A stretch of DNA of 64,000 nt from Nephrocerus scutellatus (lineage: Eukaryota; Arthropoda; Insecta; Diptera; Pipunculidae), in contig OX352763.1 in the NCBI GenBank assembly GCA_947095585.1, positions 48,175,981 to 48,239,980 of the forward strand, in the 5' to 3' direction. Below are positions 51,430-63,311 of this stretch, piece after piece. The notes below the pieces were generated by a model, which worked only from the letters and a program-made list of their open reading frames with translations, had not been told where the DNA came from and did not search any database. Position 1 is the stretch's first letter, and each line of letters opens with the position of its first letter. The position numbers were made by a program, and so were the translations under genes.

Positions 51430-52320
51430 TGAAAACTTATTTTCGAAGTCAGTGTTGTGTAGCCGAAACCGTGCGAATTGTGATATATGAATGATGAAAA
51501 GAAATATGGGTCGTGAAAGAGCACCAAGCGGAACCGCTGTAGTGAAATTGGTGAAGAAATTTCGTGAGAAAGGCAAAGACCTCATATTATTCGCCTACAA
51601 TGTCCAGAGGACTCATAAGTTAAAAGCAAAAGACCATCCGCTTCGATATCAGTTTTCTGTGCGGGCCATAGACCAGCTTGATAATGACGTCGATTTTGGT
51701 CGAAAAATTATCTTTTCAGACGAAGCGCATTTCCATATTGGGGGCTATGTACACAAGCAGAACTGCCGGATTTGGGGTTCGGAACACGTAATCGTAGAGA
51801 AGCCAATGCATCCACCAAGAGTGACAGTTTGGTGTGGGGTTTGGACTGGTGGCATAATTGCCCCATTTTTTTTTTTTCGAAAACGCTATTGAAAACGCCG
51901 TTACCGTCAATGGAGACCGTTACAGAGCCATGTCGACCAATTTTTTATGGCCTCAAAATGACGCTTTGAATGTGGACGACCTTTGATTTCAACAAGATGG
52001 TGCCACATCCCATACAAGCCGACTGACAATCAAACTCTTGCGCGCCAAATTTGGTAAACGAATAATCAGCCATTTTGGAGATGTCAATTGGCCTGCGCTG
52101 AGCTACGATTTGACGCCGATGGACTTTTTTCTATGTAGTGCAGTTAAGGATGGATGTTATGCGGATAATCCAGATAATTACAAAACATAACATTGTGACT
52201 ATTATTCACGAGAAAGCGCCAAAATTATCGATAAAGTTCTTGAAAACTGGACTCACCGGATGCCTTACTGTAACGCCAGCAGAGGGAGCCACATGAACGA
52301 AATTGTTTTTCATTCTTAAA
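51430..52320 (+). pseudogene. Tc1/mariner superfamily transposase relic
   Basis: Start near 51491 (MMKRNMGRERAPSGTAVVKL), with a deletion between the HTH and the core. The core reads IIFSDEAHFHIGGYVHKQNC (first Asp), HPPRVTVWCGVWTGGIIAPF, a frameshift in the T9 run at 51866, then NAVTVNGDRYRAM, FQQDGATSHTSRLTIKL (second Asp) and SYDLTPMDFFL (third Asp, 36 residues after the second). The C-terminus NASRGSHMNEIVFH ends at 52317. TIRs not identified. Confidence 0.82.
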
Positions 52321-52339
52321 TCGGAAACTCCAACCTTCA

Positions 52340-54235
52340 CAATAAAAAAAACCATCATCATCATATTTGGCTCTACAACCGGGGCCCGGTCCTGGCCTCC
52401 CGCAAAAAGTCTCTCCACCGGTCCCGATTTCGAGCCGATGTCATCCAGTTTGGCATCCCTAAACTCTGGGCGTCCTGGTCTACGCCATCCTTCCAGCGTA
52501 GGCTTGGTCGGCCTCGCTGTCGTGTTCCATAAATCCTACCGCAAAGGACTTTCCGAGCAGGATCCTCTTCGCTCATGCGAGCTAGGTGTCCTGCCCACCG
52601 GAGCCAACCAAGCTTAATTTTCTTCACGATGTCGAAATCGCGGTAACGCTCGCAGATCTCATCATTATAGAGTCTCCGGAATCGTCCTTCCTCACATACG
52701 GGGCCTCCGTAAGACTTTTCTCTCGAACGCGGCTAAGAGGTCAGAATGCTTTTTGCTTTTTGCTAAGCACCCAAGTCTCGGATCCATGTGTAAGTACTGG
52801 TATCACCATTGTCTTATATATCAGCAGCTTGGATGTTATGGTTAAGTTCCTGGATTTGAAGAGTCTTGACAGGCTATAGTAGGTTTTGTTGGCTTTAAGC
52901 AACCGTGCGCTCCATCTGAAATCTGAATTGAGGGACCAATGTTGGATCTTCTACTCGCAGACGTGGCCACCATGTACATTGTTTTACTCTTATTTATGTG
53001 CAGCCCCAGATTTCGTGCCGCCTGCTCTATCTGGATGAAAGCTTCATGTACAGCTCTTTGGTTTCTAACAACGATGTCAGTATCGTTTGCGTAAGCCAGT
53101 ATCTGAATGGACTTAAAGAGGATTGTTCCTCTTGCCGTTACGTCAGAGTCTCGGATCACTTTCTCCAACGCCAGGTTGAAGAGGACGCAGGCCAGTCCAT
53201 CCCCTTGTCGGAGCCCGTTATAGATGTTGAATGGGCTTGATAGTGATCCGGATATTTTTACTTGGCTTATAGCATTGGTCATGGTCAACCTACATAGTCG
53301 TGTCAGTTTATTTGGGATGCCGAATTCTCTCCTGGCTTTATAAAGTTCTACTCTGGCTATGCTATCATAGGCGGCTTTAAAGTCTATAAAAAGATTGTGT
53401 AGTGAGTTTTGAAACTCTAGACATTTTTCCATCACCTGCCTTAGGGTGTAAATCTGATCAGTTGTTGATTTGCCTGGGATGAAGCCACACTGGTATGGAC
53501 CAATGATGAATTTAGCGTATGGGGCTATCCTGTCTTGAAGGATAGAGGAGAAAATCTTATACGCGGTACTCAACAACATTATACCACGATAATTGCTACA
53601 TTTTGTGATATCTCCCTTCTTATGTATAGGGCACAGGATGCCTCTTCGCCAGTCTTCTGGCATAAATTCTTCTTCCCATACTTGCACTTTTATTTCATGA
53701 ATTGCTTGGTGCAATGTGGGGCCTCCTATTTTTATCAGTTCCGCTGGGATCCCATCAGATCCCGGGGCCTTATTATTTTTGAGCCGATTTATCGCTCTGC
53801 TAACTTCGACTATGCTTGGTGGTGGCAGCATAGTATGATCTTCGGTCATTGGTGGAGCCTCCAATTCCTCAGTTAGCTGGCCATTTAGCAACTCATGAAA
53901 GTGCTCTTCCCATCGCTCTAAGATGCCTTTAAGATCGGCGATCAGATTACCCTCTTTGTCCTTGCAGTATGTGCAACGCGGTGTAGATTGCGTCATACCG
54001 CGGACTCTTTGGTAGAACTTCCGCGCCTGGTGCGGTCCTTGCTCTCTGTACTGTTCCAGTTCACGGACGAGATTTTTCTCCCAGGCTGCTTTCTTTCGGC
54101 GGTGAACTTTTTTTTCATATCTTCTGAGCTCTTTATATTCATCTTCGCGTGCCCGCGTTCTATCTTCTATGAGATTGTTGCATTGCTCGGTACGAAACAT
54201 TCTTACGTTCAGTCGCTAACTTACATTCCTATTTC
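52340..54235 (-). mobile_element. RTE-clade retrotransposon, 5'-truncated (RTE-1)
   Basis: Minus strand. On its own strand the 3' end reads GGTTGTAGAGCCAAATATGA then (TGA)n, as RTE elements do. The endonuclease domain is absent, so this is a 5'-truncated insertion. It abuts the Tc1/mariner relic on the left and the ~120-bp repeats on the right. Confidence 0.8.
52373..54200 (-). pseudogene. RTE-1 reverse transcriptase
   Basis: A 452-codon open stretch (54200-52842): basic linker, NRLKNNKAPGSDGIPAELIK, RRGILCPIHKKGDITKCSNY, GFIPGKSTTDQIYTLRQVME, LFIDFKAAYDSI (motif A), YNGLRQGDGLACVLFNLALE. The catalytic box is AYANDTDIV with the first Asp replaced by Asn. A frameshift precedes the C-terminus at 52627-52373 (WLRWAGHLARMSEEDPARKV, RGRPSLRWKDGVDQDA). 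Inactive by the catalytic change alone. Confidence 0.85.
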
Positions 54236-54269
54236 TGCTGATGGCTGACCGCCATAAACCATAAAATTT

Positions 54270-54900
54270 TTCATGTAAATTCTCTAATAGGAGATAATAT
54301 GTGTGCAATGTTTGAACCGGGTTATTTTGGGAAAACATTAATATTAAACCACCTTTACTTCAAAATTTTTACAAAAACTGTTGTCACCCTGTTGATAAAC
54401 ATGTAAAACAAATTTGAATGGGAGCCCCCGACCTTGGGGCCCGATCACTTCCAACTTTCAATAGAAAATGTTGTCATGAAGAAAATCGGGTTAATTTTTA
54501 AAAAAACTTATATGGGCACCCTCGAGCCTTAGAGGATCACTCAAAAAAAAAATACAAAAAGTTTTGAACATTAGAGATACACATGTGTTTAAAATTTGAA
54601 GAAAATCGGACTAATTTAAAAAAAAAATTACATGGGCACCCCTCGGTCCTCAGGGCCCATTCGATCAAAAAATTTTCAAATGTTTGTCCATCGGAGATAC
54701 ACACGTATATGAAATTTGAAGAAAATCATTTTTTAAAAAAAAAGTTTTGGGTCCCCACGACCCCGGGGCCCGGGTCTCGAAAATGATTACAGAAAGTGTT
54801 GTCCACCGGAGATACACATGTGTATAAAATTCGAAGAAAATCGGGTAATTTTTAAAAAATATGTATGGGCACCCCCCGGTCCTGAGGCCCGTAGTGCCCA
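54270..54900 (+). repeat. ~120-bp dispersed tandem repeat, locus 7 (longest)
   Basis: About five diverged units; the word ATCGGAGATACACACGTATA at 54690 and its counterparts near 54571 and 54806 are spaced 115-120 bp. GC-rich blocks (CACCCCTCGGTCCTCAGGGCC) alternate with AT-rich ones. It runs directly into an LTR-type primer-site sequence at 54941. Confidence 0.8.
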
Positions 54901-54960
54901 AAGTCGTTCGAGTTCAACCCCAGTCAAGGTTCGTTACAAATGGCGCCCAAGCAGGGACTT
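54901..54960 (+). promoter_or_regulatory. LTR end and tRNA-Lys-type primer binding site, orphan
   Basis: TTCGTTACA is followed by TGGCGCCCAAGCAGGGAC (54941-54958). The latter differs by two bases from the standard sequence complementary to the tRNA-Lys 3' end used by many reverse-transcribing elements. No gag or pol follows, so it is a remnant. Confidence 0.6.
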
Positions 54961-55595
54961 TAAACAAAGCAAGTCATTTGAAAATATAAATAAACAAAAT
55001 ATAATAAGAATAAAAATCTATACATAATAATAGTTGTAATAATAAAACTAGTTTAATGCCCGTCGTGCCTAGGCACGATTCTTCTTCTATATCTTTGTTG
55101 AAAATTTACCGCACCAAATTAACAAATCAATTTTCAAATGATTTTGTTCCTCATGTTTTGCAATTCGAGCAGCAATTCATTTTTGTTGAATTGCTATTTG
55201 TTAACTTGCTTTACAGTAACATTTTTTTCAGTGCACAAAAAAAACAAATTGGATTAAAAAATTTAAAAAAACCATAGTAACCTTTGAGCGTTACACACAA
55301 ACATTTTTGTTTGATTATTATATTAAATCAGTGCAAATCCTGAAAGCCGGAATGCCACGGGACCGACAGTTAATTCCGGCTTTTGAGAATTTTCCGCCAC
55401 TCGGAATTTTTGATTTTCACGACTATGTAAATTAACTTTAAAATTTTCTAAAAACGTGCTAAACAAATTTAGTGAAGTTTATATTCATATTATTTGTTTA
55501 TTTAAAAAAAACTGTTTATTTTTAAATTTCACAGCAGTATATTATCATATATATAATACATAAATACAATAGTACATACATTTTGCAAAACGATA
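54961..55595. other. Non-coding DNA with a Tigger-like palindrome
   Basis: At 55336-55395 the word AAAGCCGGAAT faces ATTCCGGCTTTTGAGAATTTTCC, similar to pogo/Tigger subterminal repeats. It may be the 3' end of the transposon whose C-terminus lies just beyond. Otherwise AT-rich. Confidence 0.4.
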
Positions 55596-55978
55596 TTATT
55601 TTTTAAAAAAATCCAAAATTACGCTTTGTTTTGTTTTTTTCTGTTCTGTTTTCAGTTCAGCATAATCCATTTTAAACTCACTTACTTTTTCGAAAAATTC
55701 AGAATTGCCCAACTGAGATGCAAATCGAGATAAAGTTTTTAAACTGTCCACGACGTCTTGCTGGCTAATTTCTCTTTCATCATCTGTATCATCATCATCA
55801 GAATTTACAACTATCTGGCTACTTTCTATTCGATTAGCATCATTTTTTTCACTTTCAGTCATATTGTTCAAAATTTCGTCCATGTCCGAAAACTCAGTTT
55901 CAACACCTTCGTCGAATTCCACAAATTGCATTGCACTGCATACCACAGGCTGTCTGGATTAAATTCTGTATATGAACC
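55596..55978 (-). pseudogene. Tigger-type transposase C-terminus
   Basis: Minus-strand acidic tail (EGVETEFSDMDEILNNMTES, SDDDDTDDEREISQQDVVD) and the ending KKTKQSVILDFFKK, the typical C-terminus of Tigger/CENP-B-like transposases. The coding sequence is interrupted upstream at 55979 by the LTR of gypsy-2. Its remaining part would lie beyond the window end. Confidence 0.7.
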
Positions 55979-56319
55979 TGTTATGCTACCGAAGGTTGGA
56001 CAAGAACTGTCTTTATTAGAATCATGCAAATGTACAATGCTTCGTAATACATAGAATTCATATACGGTATACACATACTATAACATCTTCCTTTTCTAAG
56101 AAACTTGGAATATTATTGTATAAACGACTACCATTGATTTAAGATCCTTACAATTTTTTCATTTTTTTCTTACGTTTTATACTTCATTGGTTCATTCATA
56201 AAAATTTGCTTAGCTTTAATTTGTTATTTAAAATTATTTCTCAAATTATATATCTAATAAGTTCTCAATTCATTCTATAAAATTTAATAATGAGTAATAA
56301 CTAAAATGATTAATTTTGA

Positions 56320-59087
56320 AATGTTAGTTGGTCAATAGGTACATCAAACGATCGGGCTGCTTTCTGTCACGAGTTGAACGTCTGATTAGATCTGGCTGTG
56401 CTTCTTGAATGGTTGTGCCCCTTTTGCTCATCTTGTTCAACAGGAACTTCACTGATGGGTTGCGGTTCTGTTTCTTCTGCACCGCTAAAGGCTTTGATAT
56501 GTGGTCTGTTTCGTAGGTAATCTTGTCCATTAACTCGAACAAGAGCATTGCGATCCGATGGTACATGTATGATTTCTCCCTGACTCCACTGTGCGTTGCG
56601 CTCCTTTGGCCTCTGTTGTACAAAAACATCTTGCCCAAACTCTAGCGCTGGTAACTCTCGTGCGCCTCTATCGTGGTACTTTTTGCTGCGCTGCCGTTGC
56701 TTCTCTATTTTTTGTTGGACATCACCGGTTACTTGAGACTTCAACTGGTCGACTGTAGTGGGAATAGCTGACCGCAGGCGCCTACTCATTAGTCTTTGAG
56801 CAGGACTAGAGTCCATCTTATTTGTTGTTGTTCGCCACTCCAACAAGTATTTCCAAAAATTTTGATTCGCATGTCTGGCTTTTTTGTATAATCTCTTGAC
56901 GATCTTTACAGCTGCTTCTGCTTTCCCGTTGCCCTGTTGATGATATGGTGGTATTGGTATTCCAGAGAATCGACTGAAGTTCTTTTTGCAACAGTTCACG
57001 ACGGTCTTGGCGTTTGCTTCCTTGATTTCATCCACCTCGATAAAATCCGAATAATAGTCGACTGTTATTAAAAGTATGATGTTTTTATTGCCCTGATTAA
57101 TCTCGCACAGGTCCATGCCGATGCGTTGAAAAGGGTAGTTCGGCAAACTAGTACTTTGCAGCGGCATCTTGGTTTGGCTGTGGGAGTTCTGCAAACAGAG
57201 AGGACAGTTAGAACATATTTGTTTAATGTGTTTGGAAATATTAGGCCAAAATACAGTTTCTCGAGCTCTTCTTAAACAAGCTTCTATGCTTTGGTGACTG
57301 CTTTGAAGTCTTTGCAATATATTCTTTCGTAAACCTTTCGGAATAAGTATTTGTGATCCCTTTAGAATAAGTCCATCCGAAATGGTAAGTTCATATCTGT
57401 TGTTCCAGTGTTGGCACTCTTTTTCATCCAATAACGACCTGGTGTTTGGCCATCCTTTAAATATTCGGTCCTGGAGTACTGTAAGTTCTTCATCCTTTAC
57501 GGTTTCTTCTCTAATATGCTGCAAACGCGAATCCTTGATGCAGCATATCTAACGGATTAGACTTTGAAATTTGTAAAAGGATTTTTTCAATTTCATTTGT
57601 TTGATACACTTCTTCTTCAGATTCTTCTTCCTTCTCAGCAGATCCTACTGGTGCTCTTGATAACACATCCGATAAATGCATTTCTTTTCCTCTCTTATAG
57701 ATGACGTTTAGATTGTATCGTTGTAAGCTGAATTGCATTCGTTGTAATCTTTTTGGTGCATTAAGCAGTGATTTTTTAAATATGGATTGCAGAGGAAGAT
57801 GATCTGTCTCTACTAAAACCGGATTTTGTTCACAGATATATTGATCAAAGCGTTTACATGCGAAAACGATGGCAAGACACTCTTTTTCAATCTGTGCATA
57901 TTTTTTTTCCGTCGGTGTCAAAACCCTAGAAGCATAGGCCACCGGATGTCCTTCTTGTTTAAGCACAGCTCCTAATCCGATACTGCTTGCATCGCATCGA
58001 TGACGGTATTTTTCTTTACATCGAAGTACTTAAGAATTGATACTCCAATTCTTAAGTACTTCGATGTAAAGAAAAATACAATCATCTCTTTAAGTTTGGA
58101 AAACGCCTTTTCTTGCGTCCTTCCCCATTGCCATTCGCTATCTATTCGGCATACTTTCCTTAATGGCTCGGCAACTTCTGAAAGATTGGGTAGAAACCTC
58201 TATAAATATGTACATAGTCCTACGAACCTCTGGGTATCCTTAACATATTTCGGCTGTTCCATATTCACTATGGCTGTTGCTTTGCTTTTATCTACTTTTA
58301 GTCCGTCCGCTGATAATGTAAATCCGTAAAAAGATACTTCCTTCAGTCCAATTCTTGATTTTTCTGGATTGAGTTTCAAATTTGCCTCTCGCAATCTGAT
58401 GAGCAATTTCTCCAAATTTTGGTTGTGATCTTTCATCGCTTCTTCCACCGTGTTGCCTCTTCCATATACCAAGTAATCGTCCACAAGAACTTCAACCCCT
58501 TCGAACCCGCTTACCACCTCTTGTTGTTTTTGTTGCCAAATTTCTGGTGCCGGCTTTATTCCAAAAGGCATCCGTAGCCAACAGTACCTTCCAAAGGGAG
58601 TCCAAAACGTTGTATACAGACTGCTCGTTTCGTCTAGTGCCACTTGCAAAAATCCATTTTTAGCGTCAAGTGTTGAGAACACTTTCGCATTTTCTAAACT
58701 CGGCAACATTTCTTCCAATGTATTTGTTTGTAGGTTTTTTCGTTTAAGCGCTTTGTTCAAATCTTGAGGATCTAGACATATTCTTAATTTATTATTTCGC
58801 TTTACCAGAATCAAATTGCTGATCCATTCGGAATGATTATTTACCTTTTTTATTATTTTTCGTTTTTCTAGTTCTTCTAATTTTATGGTCTCATCGATCT
58901 CTAAATTCACATTTCCTTCCAGCAGACCGTCTCCTTTAAAAACATCCTTAAACTTATTCATAATTTCTTCAGCTTTCGTTTCAATTTTATCCACTAAATT
59001 CACATGTTTTACCTCAATTATGTTGAATGCTTTCTCATGCTTGTGCTGACAGTATCGGAAAACACTTCTCATTAACCAACTGAAATC
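56320..59087 (-). pseudogene. gypsy-2 RT, RNase H and integrase
   Basis: RT 59072-58200: HSEWISNLILVKRNNKLRIC, FSTLDAKNGFLQVALDETSS, LRMPFGIKPAPEIWQ, catalytic LVDDYLVYG intact. RNase H 57966-57511: GHPVAYASRVLTPTEKKYAQ, VETDHLPLQSI. Integrase 57524-56367: the HHCC zinc motif has its first His replaced (LQSSHQSI...CSNCPLC), with MDLCEINQGNKNI. The frame then jumps from SRFSGIP to YHQQGNGKAEAAVKIVKR, so the block with the second catalytic Asp is deleted. A 34-bp palindrome disrupts the start of RNase H at 58006-58079. Described only; several breaks make it inactive. Confidence 0.88.
58006..58079. repeat. Perfect 34-bp inverted repeat with 6-nt spacer
   Basis: Arm 58006-58039 is the exact reverse complement of 58046-58079; the spacer is ATACTC. 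It sits in gypsy-2 coding sequence, where one arm (minus strand, ATTCTTAAGTACTTCGATGT) reads as the expected LKYFDVKK and the other is a local inverted copy. The pattern of a template-switch event. Confidence 0.95.
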
Positions 59088-62000
59088 TGCATTGCGATTG
59101 ATCGGGAAACTATTGAATGCTCAAAACTTGGTTTGGGCCAGTAGCGCAACAATCAACTTCGTGATGTAGTGCTTGCTCTACCTCCTCGTGGTGGTCCCCG
59201 GGCAACTATGTGTATAAATCCTTATACATGTAGGCTAAAACTGCAAGTGCGAACGGTCTAGCGTTTCTAGTCTAGGTAACGTGGGCTAGCACCCTGCGGT
59301 ACCGAAATATACCCGCTACTGAAACTGAAACAACGCCTCGGATAAGTATTGATCGAATAATGATGACTTTTGGCTATTGTACCCGGACTAAGATGTGTTT
59401 CTGGAATGTGAGGACGCACCTTGACTCTGGGAGTGAAGGACCTCAAAATTCCAGATTTCTTCAACTGGAACGTGAGTTTCTTCTATACAATATGGACATA
59501 CTGGGAGTGAGTGAAGTAAGGTGGTTCGACGCGGGAGAGTACCAATCCCCAACGTGTAACACTGTGCTACTCTACTCTGGCAAACCCTCTGGCAGTCCCC
59601 GTGAATCTGGAGTGGGTCTGCTGCTAACGCCAACAGCACGTAGAGGCCTAATTTCCTGGCACCCGCATAGTGATAGGATCTTATCGGCCAGATTTCGGAC
59701 TAGAGTACGGCGCGTCACGATCATACAGTGCTACGCCCCAACGAATCCCTCGACTGAGGATGAAAAGGACAACTTATACAGTCAACTAAACGCTGTATTC
59801 AACGCAACGCCGAACGGAGATATCGTCATCGTGATGGGGGACTTGAATGCCAAGGTTGGCAACGACAATGAAGGACTCAAGCATGTGATTGGGAAGCACG
59901 GCCTCGGCGAACGAAATGACAATGGGGAAAGATTTGTTGATTTCTGCAACACCAACAACCTTGTCATAGGGGGTACCATGTTTGAGCATAAGACTTGCCA
60001 CAAGGTCAGCTGGGTGTCAACTGACAGGCAATCATCATCCAACCATATCGACCATATGGCGATCAGCCGACGTTTTAGGAGCTGTCTGTTAGACGTCCGA
60101 AACAGACGAGGAGCCGACATGGGTATGGTACGTGATCATCACATTATGGTAGCTACTGTCCAGTTACGTACTGCATCAGTTCATAGAATCCGCAATATCA
60201 TCCGAATGCCTAGGTATAACATCGACCGGCTAAAGATCCCCTCAGTACGCCAGCAATTAAGGGATCATTTATCGCAAGGAGTGGAAGCAATCAGCAGCTC
60301 ACTGCCGACAACCATCCAGGAGTATTGGAAGGCTGTGAAAAATGTTTTCACATCTGGAGCGGAAAGTATTGTTGGTAGAAGCCAGGCAAGGCACAGCACG
60401 TGGCTTACCGAAGATACCTGGAGGCGGATTGAAGAACGTAAGCTACTTAAAGCTCGTATTGTAGATATCCCAGCAGCAGCGAGGAGCGAGCTAGAGTCCA
60501 TGTATCGAAGAAAAATGAGAGAAGTGCAGCGTAGTGTAAGACGTGACAAGCGTAACTATATTAACAACCTGGCCTCAGAAGCAGAGGAAGCAGCGAGCAG
60601 GTGCGATAGCAGAACCGTTTACAGAATCACCAAAGAGCTGACAGGTGGTCACCGCTCTAGCCAACATCCGGTGAAAGGCCTAGATGGTGCCGTACTCGTT
60701 TCAGATGAGGATCAGCTCAAGCGATGGAAGGAGCATTTCTCTACGGTCCTTAACCGTGTATTTGCTAACGATATGCACCTAAATCAAACGGAGCTGCCGG
60801 AAGTAACAATTTCCCGAATTCGCACCTCAACTCCCAGTAAAGACGAGATCGCTACCGCGATTAATGCACTAAAGAACAACAAGTCGGTAGGACTAGATGG
60901 TTTACCCGCAGAGCTTCTGCGTGCAGCTCCAACGACATGAGCAGAGCTTTTATATCCTCTTGTAGAGAGAGCTTAGGAGGTAGAAAGATTCCCCGATGAG
61001 TGGAAGAAGGGAATGATTGTCAAGCTTCCTAAAAAAGGTAGTCTTATGGAGTGCGAAAACTGGAGAGGCATTTGCGTTCTCCCTGCAGTTGCAAAAGTAA
61101 TAGCCAAAGTAGTACTTGAGCGTATTACGGAACATCTGGAAGATACACTCGATGCCGAACAAGCAGGTTTCCGCACTGGATCCTCCTGTGTAAACCACAT
61201 AAACACCCTGCGGATCATTATTGAACAGTGCGTTGAATTCCGGTCACCACTGCACCTACTGTTCATCGATTTTGAGAAGGCGTTTGACAGTGTCAACAGA
61301 CAGTTTATCTGACTCGCCTTGCGCAGGAGAGGTATACCCGGTAAACTAATAGCTTTTATCAAAGCAACCTATGATGGCTCTAAATGTCATGTGCTACATA
61401 GAGGAAAGCTGTCGGAGGAATTCGAGATCCTAAGTGGGGTACGACAAGGTTCCATTCTATCGCCGATACTTTTTTTGTTGGTGATTAGCGATGTACTTCG
61501 CGCAGCTTTATCTACTGGAAACGAAGGAATCCGTTGGACTCTTACATCTCAACTCAAACATCTGGATTACGCTGACGACGTTTGTTTACTCTCACACAGA
61601 ATTATGGAGCTGCACCAAATGACAACAAATGTGGAGAGGGAGGCAAATGTTGTAGGTTTGAAGATTAATACTGCCAAAACCAAAATCATCAACCTTGGCA
61701 CTAACTCACTTACTCATGTTAACATTGCTGGACAGCCGGTAGAGAGAGTAGAGAGTTTCCAATATCTTGGGAGTATTGTCTCGACCAAAGGTGGAACCGA
61801 ACAGGACATTGTCAACCGAATCGGCAAAGCAAAATCGGTGTTTGGAATGATGTCCATGATATGGCGAAGCAATGCGATCAGCTTAAACACCAAGCTGCGA
61901 CTGTTCCGCTCAAATCTTGAGTCTGTGCTGTTGTATGGGTGCAGCACTTGGAAGGTGACCGCTACTATCACAAAAAGATTACAAACATTCGTAAATAGGT

Positions 62001-62365
62001 GCCTACGGAACATCTTAAGGGTTTTCTGGCCTAATCGTATCTCTAACGAACATCTTTACCAGAGAACGGGTCAGGAACCAATAGGCACAACCATCCAACG
62101 ACGGAAGTGGCAGTGGATTGGTCATACACTCCGAAAAGGCTACAGTTCCATAGCAAACTACGCAATGCAATGGAACCCGTTATCTCAGGATGGTAGAAGA
62201 ACGGGTCGTCCGAGAAATACATGGCACAGAACAGTTGAAGAGGAGGCACGGCAATTGGGGAAGAGTTGGAGAGAGCTGAAGCTTATTGCCATGAACCGCA
62301 CGCGATGGCGCCTAGGCGTAGTAGAGGCCCTAGGACCCACAAGGGGATACAGGACATAAAGAAGA
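59088..62365 (+). mobile_element. RTE-type retrotransposon (RTE-2), near full length
   Basis: Plus-strand element in gypsy-2, between two copies of AACTGAAATC (59078-59087 and 62366-62375). Joining the flanks restores an open gypsy frame. A ~270-bp 5' UTR, one long ORF and almost no 3' UTR (stop at 62357-62359; element end ~62365, ACATAAAGAAG) are typical of the RTE group. Confidence 0.88.
59360..62359 (+). pseudogene. RTE-2 endonuclease-reverse transcriptase, three stops
   Basis: Nearly complete ~1000-codon ORF. APE endonuclease: FWNVRTHLDSGSE, LGVSEVRWFDAGEY, IVIVMGDLNAKVGND, DHMAISRRFR. Linker (WKEHFSTVLNRV). RT: NALKNNKSVGLDGLPAELLR, RGICVLPAVAKVIAKVVLER, GFRTGSSCVNHINTLRIIIE, LLFIDFEKAFDSVNRQF (motif A), SGVRQGSILSPILFLLVISD, LDYADDVCLLS (catalytic pair intact). 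C-terminus RRKWQWIGHTLRKGYSS and RGRPRNTWHRTVEEE-type (here GRPRNTWHRTVEEEARQLGK). Damage consists of stops at about 60938, 60974 and 61310 only. The first Met used is at 59360; the true start may be a few codons away. Confidence 0.9.
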
Positions 62366-62369
62366 AACT

Positions 62370-63272
62370 GAAATCGTAAATGCTTTTTTATATTACCGAA
62401 TTGGCCACACAAATTTCCAACACCCACTGGTTTAATCAAATTTCCTCCGAATGCACGTAATTTGACTTTACTTTCTTCTAATTTGTAATTCTTTCTAACA
62501 ATTGCTTTGTAATCGCTGAAATTCATTATGTTACACGACGATCCCGTGTCAATGATGCACTTCATCACTTTGGCTTTACCGTTCTCTTCTACAGAGAATT
62601 CCATTCTTCTTATAATCATTCCATTGCTTTTCTCATTATCTCCTACATGAGCTACATACAAAATTTCTTCATCTTCACTTTCCGCTATGTTATTCACTGT
62701 TTTTCTTAATTTACAGACTTTACTAAAATGATTTTTTCTTTTACATACATGACATATCTTTCCGTATGCTGGACAGCTACCCTTTTGGTGTGTGTTACCA
62801 CAGTAGCCACAGTTGTCGTGTGACTTATTTGACCTTTGTTGTTGCATTTTTCTGTTCTGTTTGGGTACTTTTATTTTTCTGTCTTCATGGTGATCCCTCT
62901 TTAGCATGTTTGTTTCACTGACGTATTCATGTGTGTTATTATGTGTTGCGTGTGTAATCATTCGCATTCTCTCTGCTGTTTGTAGTGCCAGTGAACATGA
63001 TTTTTGTGCTTTGTCTAAAGTTAGCTGTTCTTCCATCAATAATCTCCTTCGCATATCATTGCACTTTATTCCTGGTATGAGGCGATCGCATATGTAGTCG
63101 TCTTCATGTTCCGCTGGATAACCGCAAGTTTTGATGAGGTCTCTCAATCTGCATATAACGGGTGTTTTTTTGGGAGGTTTGTTTTTCCGATAGATGTCGT
63201 TTTATTTTATGACAGTTGTTTTGACAGCTCAAAGTGGCATTTCTACTCAGTATTGTTTGGCAAATCATTATG

Positions 63273-63311
<39 letters not shown>

